Assembly (NCBI GenBank): GCA_002887195.1
Contig: PJAB01001476.1
Span: 1-14,194 of the forward strand
Length of the DNA stretch: 14,194 nucleotides
From: Chrysochromulina parva
Lineage: Eukaryota > Haptophyta > Prymnesiales > Chrysochromulinaceae
Reading direction: 5' to 3'
In this document: piece after piece, positions 7,146-14,193 of the stretch
Layout: each line of letters begins with the position of its first letter
How positions within the stretch are numbered: the stretch's first letter is position 1
The notes under the pieces: model-generated
Told to the model about the DNA's origin: nothing
The model's input: only the letters and a program-made list of their open reading frames with translations
The model's database searches: none
Position numbers and translations under genes: made by a program

Positions 7146-8318
7146 CTACTTGGGCGTGGTGTAGTCTGCGCGTCGCTCACCACGCCGCCACGCCCGCAAT
7201 ACGCACAGGTGCCAAGGAGAGACGTCGCCGAGGGGCCCAGCCGCCGTGGGCTCGGTTTGGGCGTCGAACTGCCTGCCATCGAGCCAGACGCCCGCTCGAC
7301 CAGTCTCGAAGGTCAGGACCGCGTCACGGGCCGGCGCCTCGGCCTCGAAGAACCAGGCGATGAGCGCGCCATCCACGTAGAGGTCGACAGCGCGATGCAG
7401 TGCGAGGTGGCGACTTGCACCCAAGGTACGTTGCCGCTTTTGCGAGCGAGTCTCGGCTGCAGCCCCAGCGACCGCGGTGCCACCGGCCGCCTCGTCGCCC
7501 CTGCTGACATCGACAGTGCTCACAGTGCTCACGCTGCTCGTGCTCTCGAAGGATGCTGACCGCGTCGCCTCCTCGGGCTCCGTCGCTCCGTCCACCGGTG
7601 CTGCCCCGTTAGGAGCCCAATTAGGAGCCCAATTAGGAGCCCAATTAGGAGCCCAATTAGGTCCGAGCTCCTCCGTGAGCTCACGCTTAATGCATGCTAT
7701 CGGCGCTTCGGAGCCCTCGCGCTTGCCGCCGAAGCAGGTGAGCTGGCCGGCCGCGACCGTGGCATCCTTGGGACGGTGCTCGAGGAACAGCTGGTCGCTC
7801 GCTCGATCGTGCATTATGCAGCAACAAAATGCTGGCATGACGTCGTCGGGTGGGTGCAGCAGACGGCCAGCGTCATCGTCAACGAGCGGATCGAAGCCAG
7901 TGGCGATGCAGAGTTCGAGTGTGCGGAACACGGGCTCCGGCAGTGGCAGATGCCATGGGTGCCACGCCCAGCCTGCGCACTTGTCGGGCTCGCAATTCTC
8001 TGGCTCCGCACCCGGACATACGTCAGCCATCATGAAAATGGTGACGTAGTGATATTTTGTGGCGGCGTCAACAGCGTTGATCACGGTGCCATGCCGCACC
8101 TTTGTCACGACCAGTCCCGTTTCCTCGAGCACTTCACGTGCCGCGCAGTCTGCCCATGACTCGCCGCCTTCAAGGTGGCCACCCGGCAGTGCATGAGTGC
8201 CGCTGCCATAAATATTCCTTCGCTCACCTAAGAGGATGCACCCTGGGTGCGTAGGGCTCCGAACGAAGACGCCGACACCAACCTTGGGCCGTGGAATGGT
8301 AGTATCCGCGGTAGCCAT
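7146..8318 (-). CDS. Tandem Nudix hydrolase, NUDT15-like domain plus an interrupted second Nudix domain
   Basis: This 390-residue protein contains two complete Nudix boxes. Box 1 (residues 47-69: GHLEGGE, then REVLEETGL) lies in a domain strongly resembling NUDT15/MTH2: ILLGERR, GTHALPGGHLE, YHYVTIFM, and an EPENCEPDKCAGWAWH segment ending in GFDP. NUDT15-type enzymes hydrolyse nucleoside triphosphates, including oxidised or thiopurine forms, to monophosphates plus pyrophosphate. Box 2 (198-220: GKREGSE, then RELTEELG) belongs to a second domain starting near 160. Directly after box 2 comes a four-copy NWAP repeat (about 221-236) and a Ser/Thr/Ala-rich stretch to about 300. The likely rest of the second fold resumes at 304-378. 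All metal-binding glutamates of both boxes are present. The first ATG is at 8318. Domain 1 identity is good; domain 2 substrate is unknown. Confidence 0.85.
   Translation of the reverse strand: MATADTTIPRPKVGVGVFVRSPTHPGCILLGERRNIYGSGTHALPGGHLEGGESWADCAAREVLEETGLVVTKVRHGTVINAVDAATKYHYVTIFMMADVCPGAEPENCEPDKCAGWAWHPWHLPLPEPVFRTLELCIATGFDPLVDDDAGRLLHPPDDVMPAFCCCIMHDRASDQLFLEHRPKDATVAAGQLTCFGGKREGSEAPIACIKRELTEELGPNWAPNWAPNWAPNWAPNGAAPVDGATEPEEATRSASFESTSSVSTVSTVDVSRGDEAAGGTAVAGAAAETRSQKRQRTLGASRHLALHRAVDLYVDGALIAWFFEAEAPARDAVLTFETGRAGVWLDGRQFDAQTEPTAAGPLGDVSPWHLCVLRAWRRGERRADYTTPK
7609..7656 (-). repeat. 12-bp perfect tandem repeat, 4 copies, encoding NWAP
   Basis: The plus-strand unit ttaggagcccaa occurs four times without mismatch, with a partial fifth start (ttagg) at 7657. 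On the minus strand it encodes Asn-Trp-Ala-Pro repeats immediately after the second Nudix box. The identical copies indicate a recent expansion and likely length polymorphism. Confidence 0.93.
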
Positions 8319-8768
8319 AAGTATGATTGCGAAATGAATTTTGTCGCGATCCGACTCGTGCACGGGGCTCTAGACGCGGCGTCGGCGCGGCGCAAAAGTT
8401 GGCGCAAAACTTGGAAAAGTCAAAAGAAGCGCCAGATCGTCCGAGTCCATGTACCGGTAAAAAGACACCGGGGAGAGCCCGGACACACACGGACACACGA
8501 ATCACACAGACGAACCTCACAAGCATCCCAACCCACCAATGTACCGGTAAAAAAGACACCGGGGGGAGCCGGGACACACACGGGACACACACGGGATACA
8601 CGGGCGCGCGCAGCGCACACGGGGGGAGCCGGGACAAACCGGTAAATAGTCACCGTGGGGAGCCGGTTGCTCGCGACGCGCGCGCGCGCCGGCGCCACAC
8701 GCGAAACCTCCGTCAATTTCGGAAAGTGGACGGTTCTGTCGCATCCCTCTTTGGCTGGCCGTCGCGAC
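8319..8768. promoter_or_regulatory. Divergent (bidirectional) promoter region between the Nudix and membrane-protein genes
   Basis: This 450-bp region separates the only divergent gene pair in the window, so it must serve both the minus-strand Nudix gene and the plus-strand membrane-protein gene. Near the Nudix side is a 12-bp near-tandem pair starting with ggcgcaaaa (8389-8400 and 8401-8412). The right half is filled with the accggt-containing repeats described at 8449-8666. The plus-strand frame of the downstream gene is open back to a GTG at 8655, but I place its start at the ATG at 8769. Confidence 0.5.
8449..8666. repeat. Imperfect dispersed repeats with accggt hairpin cores in the divergent promoter
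   Basis: Units starting with accggtaaa lie at about 8453, 8543 and 8638, that is 90 and 95 bp apart. Each is followed by agacaccgg or a variant and then a ggggagcc-type block with acacacggg tails. A further ggggggagccgggaca block lies at about 8621. Within a unit, ccggt and accgg can pair around a short loop. The first two units share about 40 bases with few differences. This is a degenerate array, not a CRISPR array. Confidence 0.7.
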
Positions 8769-11700
8769 ATGGAGCTGATACCGGTGCCCAGCAGTCCCCA
8801 AAGGATCAGCGTACGAGCAGTTCACATCAAGAGGCAGCCCTCGCTTTCATATGTCATGACAAAGGTGCCTGGAGTCACGTTACCGAAGCGCATCGTGCAG
8901 CTGCCGCAGCCCAAAATGCTTCCGTCACCGTCCTTGCTTGATGAGAGTGAGGAATTCTATGGCCCCTGCTCTAGCCCCTGCAGTAGCAGGGCATCGCCTG
9001 CATCTCGCTCGCCGTCATCGCGCCCATCGAGGATGAACTTACACGTTGCGAGCGACGGCACGTACTTGGGCTCGCCATGCGCGACAGATCAGGAGCTGGA
9101 GAGGATGCGCGCCATGGTCCGCAAGGGCAATTCACATGGCAGGGAGCGGCTCCTAGCAAGGCGAGAGCAGCACGACTACTTCCGCATGAGCATTGGTGCC
9201 ACGCCCATGAATACGACCAAGAAGGAAGAGGCGAGGGCGGTCGAGCGAGCCGCGCGGAAAGTACGCAAGGAGCGCCAAGCCGCTGCTCGAGCTGCAGAGG
9301 TTGCCGCTCTCATCGAGGCGGAGAGAGTTGAGAGTGCACCACAAAGGAGCCGGTCTGGATTTCCAACAGACGGTTATGGCGCTAGTCCAGGACAGAGCCA
9401 ATCTGCATCACTTACGCAGCCGCTCCTGCTCAAGACGTTGAGTTCGGGCGGCAAGTATGTGCGGGCTCCCTCGGTGTGCAGCACGACGTCTGCCGTTCTC
9501 TGGAGTGCCCTCGTACCTACAGGATGTTCTCTTATCGCCGCAATGAGCTATGGAGTACTCGCAGTTATCGTCGCGGCCATCGTACCAGCAGTGGTCGTTT
9601 ATGCTACGCTCTTCACCCCTACTCCGAGCGTGGCTCGCTCGTACCAAGCCGTCCTGTCGACCACGCTGCCCATCACCGCCGATCACGTACCTCCAGCCTT
9701 CACGAGCTGGCTCGTGACGCAGCTGTTAGCGCTATGTGCAGCGTCCGTGCAGCTCCTAATGGGGGCGGCCGCTGTCGCTCAAGCATACGTCGTGCTCACA
9801 TCTCGAGACGTTACGGTCACTGACGCGGCCATCGTCGTCGCGTGCTCCGCGATCTTGCTTCCGGACGCGTGTGGGTGGCTCTTCGCATCAAGAGCCTGCC
9901 GCAATAAAGCCGCCATCGATCCGACTGCACGCCTGAACGAGGTGCGCATGCAGGTCGATGCGGCCATGGATCACGCTGGAGAGGCGCTGCAAGATAGCGC
10001 TGTGACATTGCGGGAACAGCTCCTCAGGAGATGGCAGGGTGCGGACGACCTCACCTTCTTTGTTGCGGACCCTGAGCAGGAGGGTCAATCGCAGCTACTC
10101 CTCCGGTTGTCGACGTGGGCCGAAATCGCCCTCGACGAGATCGGCTTCCGAGCACGCTTCTCGCCACTAAAGACTATGGCCGCCATACTGAGCATGATCC
10201 TCGCCGTAGATTGGCTTATCCGCACCGGCGGCGTAGAGAACGCGTCTGGCGATGGTGTCGATGGCGCTGCAGGCGCGGCCGCAACATCACCGGTGCTGCT
10301 TGTTGCGCTCGCAACCTCGACGCTGACGTTTGTTGCAACCGGTGACTGGGTGAGGTGCCATGTGAGGCCGAAGGAGTATGACAGAGGGTGCAAGTTGGAC
10401 GCCCTCAGAAGGCTCGCACGTGGCCGACGCTTGGTTGCCGAAAGGGAGCTGACGGAAGCTTTGAGAGCGCCGATGTCATGGATGGGCATGGAGCGAACGG
10501 GAAAGTACCTCGAGGATCTGCAGGACGCCTGCGTACAAGCGGATGAGGAGCATGTCCGCGCTGCGCTGCTTGAACCTGCTATCGAGCACTTAGTTCGGAC
10601 GCGGAACACTTACGATGAGGCCTTGGCGCGACGTCGACGTGCAGAGCTTGCGCTCAAGACGTTGACGCAGGATGATGCCCTCTCGTTGGATATCTCCAGA
10701 CTTCAAGCGGCCGTTGATGAGGGACGCGAAGCCCACGTGGACGAAGAACGTGTGGAGAAGGCAGCCGCATTGCTCGCAGAAGCCAATCGCGTGCAGCGAG
10801 CCAGGATGCTTGCAACAGACCGGCTCCTCCGGGTCTGCCCACTCACCAACGGGGGCGAGGGGTACTACTCTCGACTGGACACAACGGAGATTAGCGCCGC
10901 CATCAAGCACGCTCGTGAATGCCGCGTCAAGGAGGCGCTCATCCACCAGTGCGAAGAAAGGCTCAAGGAAGCGCGCGACATGCAAAAAGGCATCGCCGGC
11001 GACGTTGTAGCCTTCTTCGCCATCCTCCGAAAGAGGGCCACCACGCGCAAGATTCGCGAGAGCATCCTGCAACGCCTTTCCGCGGCAAACGGCGGCTGTC
11101 AGTCGGCCCTCGAAAAGCTTCGGCGCTCTCGTAACGCAGACCTGCTGCTGGACGCAGCGGAGGAGCTTGCAGCTGCCATCGATGAGGCACAGAAGTTCAC
11201 GCCCTCCATTAATGCGACTGAGGAGCAGCACAGCACACTCGCTACGATTCGCGCTGTGGCGCAGCGGCTCAACACGACAAAGGAACGGCTCACGAGAACT
11301 ACTGCGGTTGCAACCCATGTTTTGCTGGACCTCCGGAGCACTTCTCATCAGGGACTGTCAACGATCATAGAGGAGCTCAAATCGGTGCTTTCCGTGTCCG
11401 ATGAGGCGCTTGTGCCCTTGGCCGACGTTGAGCGCAGCAGGGTGGCCCTCAAAGCGACCCAAACGGCGCACGAAAAGCGGGTGGGGGCCTACGCGGCGTT
11501 GAAAACTGCGCAGCTTCGCTTAGATCGTCAACAGGATGCGAGCTCGATTCTTCGGGTCGCGCCTGAGCACAAATTGGTCATCGCTCGGGCGGACCACTTG
11601 GAGCTGGATGACGAGACGATGACGGCCGCACGCCTCCACCTCGAGAAGGCATGTGCACGTGCGATCATCACGACCGAGATCGAGGTTGCCGAGCGCGCAC

Positions 11701-12095
11701 TCAAATGGTTTGAGCGGTCGCAGTCGAGCGACTCGATAGGAAAGGCATCCGAAGCGCTGACCGAGGCGGTGAAGCGAGGCAAGGCCGTGCTCAATGATGA
11801 GTCCGGCAATCTGGAGCCGTGCGTGACGAAAGCGCAGGAGCTGCTCGACAAGTGCAAACAGCTTCACGCGGCCCATGACGCATCCCATAAACGAATGGCG
11901 CAAGCTTCACGGGCAGTCGAAGAGATGATGAAGGCTTTCGGCACCGAGGATTTCGACAAGGCGGAGCTCGGAAGACGAGTGGACGAACTTTCGGACGCCG
12001 TTGATGAAGCTAGGGAAGCTCGCGTGCCGAAGGCATTGATCCAGCAGACACAGCACATCCTGACTCCGGCGCGAGCACTCGCGCGTTTTGGATAG
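8769..12095 (+). CDS. Large multipass membrane protein with a long helical-repeat C-terminal domain, family not recognised
   Basis: I do not recognise this 1108-residue protein. Residues 1-240 are Ser/Pro- and Arg-rich and appear disordered, with a basic Ala-rich helix at about 150-187. Hydrophobic segments at about 240-282, 312-343, 352-373, 467-486 and 506-525 suggest roughly five to six membrane helices in two groups. From about 540 to the end the protein is charged and almost entirely helical. Loosely repeated units of about 40 residues follow the pattern L-x-x-A-I/V-D-E-A-R, a short turn, then a second helix with A-x-x-L-L. Clear examples lie at about 572-612, 640-673, 705-736, 795-835, 985-1028 and 1060-1095. 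This implies a helical-hairpin rod or solenoid exposed on one side of a membrane, perhaps a scaffold or tether. ATG at 8769 has a purine at -3 and G at +4. Confidence 0.8.
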   Translation: MELIPVPSSPQRISVRAVHIKRQPSLSYVMTKVPGVTLPKRIVQLPQPKMLPSPSLLDESEEFYGPCSSPCSSRASPASRSPSSRPSRMNLHVASDGTYLGSPCATDQELERMRAMVRKGNSHGRERLLARREQHDYFRMSIGATPMNTTKKEEARAVERAARKVRKERQAAARAAEVAALIEAERVESAPQRSRSGFPTDGYGASPGQSQSASLTQPLLLKTLSSGGKYVRAPSVCSTTSAVLWSALVPTGCSLIAAMSYGVLAVIVAAIVPAVVVYATLFTPTPSVARSYQAVLSTTLPITADHVPPAFTSWLVTQLLALCAASVQLLMGAAAVAQAYVVLTSRDVTVTDAAIVVACSAILLPDACGWLFASRACRNKAAIDPTARLNEVRMQVDAAMDHAGEALQDSAVTLREQLLRRWQGADDLTFFVADPEQEGQSQLLLRLSTWAEIALDEIGFRARFSPLKTMAAILSMILAVDWLIRTGGVENASGDGVDGAAGAAATSPVLLVALATSTLTFVATGDWVRCHVRPKEYDRGCKLDALRRLARGRRLVAERELTEALRAPMSWMGMERTGKYLEDLQDACVQADEEHVRAALLEPAIEHLVRTRNTYDEALARRRRAELALKTLTQDDALSLDISRLQAAVDEGREAHVDEERVEKAAALLAEANRVQRARMLATDRLLRVCPLTNGGEGYYSRLDTTEISAAIKHARECRVKEALIHQCEERLKEARDMQKGIAGDVVAFFAILRKRATTRKIRESILQRLSAANGGCQSALEKLRRSRNADLLLDAAEELAAAIDEAQKFTPSINATEEQHSTLATIRAVAQRLNTTKERLTRTTAVATHVLLDLRSTSHQGLSTIIEELKSVLSVSDEALVPLADVERSRVALKATQTAHEKRVGAYAALKTAQLRLDRQQDASSILRVAPEHKLVIARADHLELDDETMTAARLHLEKACARAIITTEIEVAERALKWFERSQSSDSIGKASEALTEAVKRGKAVLNDESGNLEPCVTKAQELLDKCKQLHAAHDASHKRMAQASRAVEEMMKAFGTEDFDKAELGRRVDELSDAVDEAREARVPKALIQQTQHILTPARALARFG

Positions 12096-12152
12096 GTCCT
12101 TCTGTGCATTTCACAGTCGAAAACAGTGTCTGAGAGCAAATGAATGAAAGGC

Positions 12153-12179
12153 TGCAGATCAGCAGCAGATCTGATCGCA
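12153..12179 (+). promoter_or_regulatory. Stem-loop just upstream of the light-harvesting gene ATG
   Basis: gatcag (12157-12162) pairs with ctgatc (12171-12176) around an 8-base loop. The stem is extended by tgc (12153-12155) with gca (12177-12179) around one bulged A. It ends three bases before the chosen ATG at 12183. It could affect start selection or translation, or be incidental. Confidence 0.5.
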
Positions 12180-12182
12180 AAA

Positions 12183-13030
12183 ATGGCTCTGACCCTCGCC
12201 GCAGCCTCTTTCGCCTTCCAGGCCCCGATGCTCGCGCGCCCGATGGCCAGCAGTGTGGTCATGTCCGCAGCTAACGGCTTGTACGTTGCCAAACTTTCGA
12301 TCGCGAGCCGCATAGCCCGTTGCTTCCCTGGAGGAGTCTTTTCTGCGGGCCCAAAGCTCCGCAAGATGCCTGACCACCGCCTGCTCCTCCTCCTGCCTGC
12401 AGGGAGGGCAAGTCGCACGAGACGGGCCTCGCCACTGTCTGGGATCCGCTCCAGCTCGCCGACCTCGGCTCGCCGGCGACGCTCGCATGGTTCCGCCACG
12501 CTGAGCTTAAGCACGGGCGCGTTGCGATGGCTGCCTTCGTCGGTTGGCTGGTGGCGACGGGCAACCAGGTGGCGATCGCCAACGGCCACGATGGCATCCA
12601 CTTCCCCGGATACTGCTCGCAGTGGCAGACCGGCACCACGTTTGCCGACATTGCGGCTGCGGGCGGCCCGATGGAGCAGTGGGAGGCGGTGCCTGAGGTG
12701 GGCAAGCTTCAGATCATCGGCGCGATCTTCATCATCGAGCACCAGAGCGAGTGGAAGATCAAACCGCACTACATGGCGGGCGGCACGCCGGGCTCGCTCA
12801 AGGGGCTCAAGAACTTTTGGGACCCGATCGGCATCACCAGGGGATTGGACGCCAAGAAGCTCGAGCGCCAGCGCCTCAGCGAGCTCAAGAACGGGCGCGC
12901 TGCCATGCTCGGCATCATCGGCTGCCTGATCGCGGGCAAAATCCCGGGCGCTATCCCTGTCGCGCCCACTGGCTTCTTCGATGGCGCGGCGTTCGTCGAG
13001 CCCTTCGGCACCTTCGCCTCCTACCACTAG
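12183..13030 (+). CDS. Chlorophyll a/c-binding light-harvesting protein (FCP type), two exons
   Basis: The coding sequence is the join of 12183-12280 and 12403-13030 and gives 241 residues. It is a thylakoid antenna protein of the LHC superfamily that binds chlorophyll and carotenoid and passes excitation energy to a photosystem. Helix 1 carries ELKHGRVAM (residues 67-75), helix 3 carries ELKNGRAAM (193-201), and a hydrophobic helix 2 lies between at about 123-149. Both E-x-x-H/N-x-R chlorophyll-ligand and ion-pair motifs are intact. Exon 1 encodes the targeting region: a hydrophobic signal start, then SFAFQAP, resembling the conserved Phe at the cleavage site of bipartite presequences in complex red-lineage plastids. 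ATG at 12183 has a good context; an in-frame ATG at 12144 follows a stop directly and has a weak one. The length is typical of FCP proteins. Confidence 0.9.
12281..12402 (+). other. Spliceosomal intron of the light-harvesting gene (122 bp)
   Basis: The donor reads ctt|gtacgt and the acceptor is ctcctcctcctgcctgcag, a strong pyrimidine tract ending in AG. Splicing joins a split TTG codon and connects the targeting peptide to a mature LHC N-terminus that runs without a stop into helix 1. Without splicing the first frame continues into a basic sequence unlike any LHC. The intron falls right after the presequence. Confidence 0.85.
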
Positions 13031-13443
13031 ACCATTAGAGGGGCGGCTCTGTACGTGCACGCGGGACGTGCGTTGTTGGCATACGAGCCCGCTCACTCGT
13101 GTCGCTCTATGCTGCGCTGAGATCGCGGTGTGCGCGCGGCGGCATCCCTATCGAGGGCCCGGCGGAGGCGGTGGAGGCGGCGTGCTGTCATTCGTGATCA
13201 TCTGCTCCGTCTCTCGCGTCCGCCCGACCCCGCGTCCATCCGGCATCCATTTTTTTGGATATCGGCAACCAAAACGTGTCCTCGGGGCGCGATGTAGACT
13301 CGCTCGAGTCGGTCTGAAACGAGAGGTGGAATAACATGTTCTGAAAACAGCGAACAAAATGTGATCTTCTCGTGTGTCGTGTCACATCTAAGTCACATCG
13401 TGGTTCCGTGCGCGGAGACGTCTTAACGAGTAACGACTAACGT

Positions 13444-13467
13444 GCCGCGCGGGACAGCCCGCGCGGC
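13444..13467. repeat. Perfect 10-bp GC inverted repeat with a 4-base loop
   Basis: gccgcgcggg (13444-13453) and cccgcgcggc (13458-13467) are exact reverse complements around acag. The all-GC stem would form a very stable hairpin. It lies downstream of both the light-harvesting gene and the helicase fragment, which converge here. A role in transcript ends is possible but unproven. Confidence 0.85.
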
Positions 13468-13507
13468 GGGCGGCCCCGGTGCGGGTCCGCCCCCCGCCCC
13501 CGGCCGG

Positions 13508-13716
13508 GCGGATCCGCGCTGCTAAGTTCTGCAGCACGTCGCGCGCCGGAAACGCGTAAACGACCGCGGTGCCCGCGCTCGAGAACGTCTCTCGAACGTA
13601 AATGCACGTGCCGCCGTTGTCCGAGCGCTCCAAAAATTGATAAATAAAATCGTCGACGAAAAGAAAAGTCCCCGGTTGCTGGTTCACGGCCGCCGGTGGG
13701 AGCGGCGGATCCGCGC
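13508..13716. repeat. AT-richer segment bounded by 12-bp direct repeats
   Basis: gcggatccgcgc occurs at 13508-13519 and again at 13705-13716. The 185 bp between them include aaaaattgataaataaaa, far poorer in GC than the surroundings. The minus-strand frame stays open across it but uses AT-ending codons unlike the neighbouring genes. The direct repeats could be a target-site duplication of an insertion; the repeat itself contains a 10-bp palindrome, so chance is not excluded. I see no clear terminal inverted repeats. Confidence 0.55.
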
Positions 13717-13729
13717 GCGGGGGGGAGGT

Positions 13730-14193
13730 CGCCCGCTCGACCGACTGCACGAAGATGAGCACCGGCGGCCGTAGCCCCTCGCGCACCATCTGGCGCAGCG
13801 CGACAAGCTTGCCGTCCTCGCGCCCGCAGAAGACGAGCGACTGATCCACCGTGTCCGCCGCCGCGTTTCTCTCGCCCACAACCACCTTGACCGGCTGCCG
13901 CAGCACCGAGTGCACCAGGTCCTCGACCGCGGGTAGCATCGTCGCCGAGAAGAGGCAGCGCTGCACCGTCGCGCCATCGCACGCGGCGAGCACCTCGTCG
14001 CACTGCTCGAGGAACCCGAGCTCGAGCAGCTTGTCTGCCTCGTCCAGCACCAGGTACTCGAGCGACGCGAGCGTCAGCGCGCCCTTGCGCAGCAGCAACA
14101 CCAGCCGCAGCGGCGTGCACACCATCACGTCGTACCGGCGCCGGCGCCGAGCCGCGCGAGCATCGGGATCAGGAACGCCACCGTCTTGCCCGG
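13730..14193 (-). pseudogene. ROK1: Broken DDX52/ROK1-type DEAD-box helicase fragment
   Basis: DDX52/ROK1 helicases act in the nucleolus in 18S rRNA processing. At the right edge one frame encodes motif I (GKTVAFLIPML, 14193 to about 14140). Downstream, in a different frame (14134-13730), come VCTPLRL, motif II in VLDEADKLLELGF, motif III in LFSATM, and the family-typical VVVGERNAAADTVDQ, then PPVLIFVQSVERA. In the family, motif I and the TPxRL motif are separated by about 60 to 90 residues carrying motif Ia (PTRELA); here only about a dozen codons and a frame change separate them. After QSVERA the homology stops and the second RecA domain with motifs V and VI is not found. The break at QSVERA could be an unrecognised intron with a GC donor. 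The missing motif Ia cannot be explained that way, so I favour a decayed copy or an assembly collapse. The 5' end is outside the window. Confidence 0.7.

Larger units (their letters stand above)
13031..13729. other. Region between the light-harvesting gene and the helicase homology; no supported gene
   Basis: The left part holds the 3' side of the light-harvesting gene. A purine-type run of gga/ggc units lies near 13157-13182. From 13388 to 13729 the minus-strand helicase frame stays open but carries no helicase motifs. A perfect GC hairpin (13444-13467) and a segment bounded by 12-bp direct repeats (13508-13716) lie here and are listed separately. I could not find helicase motifs IV to VI in any frame of this region. 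Confidence 0.5.

Noticed and set aside
6876..7559. Plus-strand 227-codon frame from the intergenic region into the Nudix gene.
   Set aside because: It is Arg/Ala/Pro-rich without a domain and is antisense to the conserved second half of the Nudix protein.
8449..8666. Repeats considered as a CRISPR array.
   Set aside because: Units are imperfect, of uneven spacing and in a eukaryotic promoter; spacers are themselves repeat-like and no cas genes are present.
8655..8768. GTG-initiated N-terminal extension of the membrane protein.
   Set aside because: Nuclear genes start at ATG; the extension reads through the promoter repeats and is Arg-rich, and ATG at 8769 has a good context.
12144..12182. 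Upstream in-frame ATG of the antenna gene.
   Set aside because: It has a pyrimidine at -3 and directly follows a stop codon; the ATG at 12183 has A at -3 and G at +4 and gives a typical presequence. Not fully excluded.
11864..13096. Minus-strand 410-codon frame covering the end of the membrane-protein gene and the antenna gene.
   Set aside because: It runs antisense across two supported plus-strand genes and the intron, and its composition is that of a GC-rich shadow frame.
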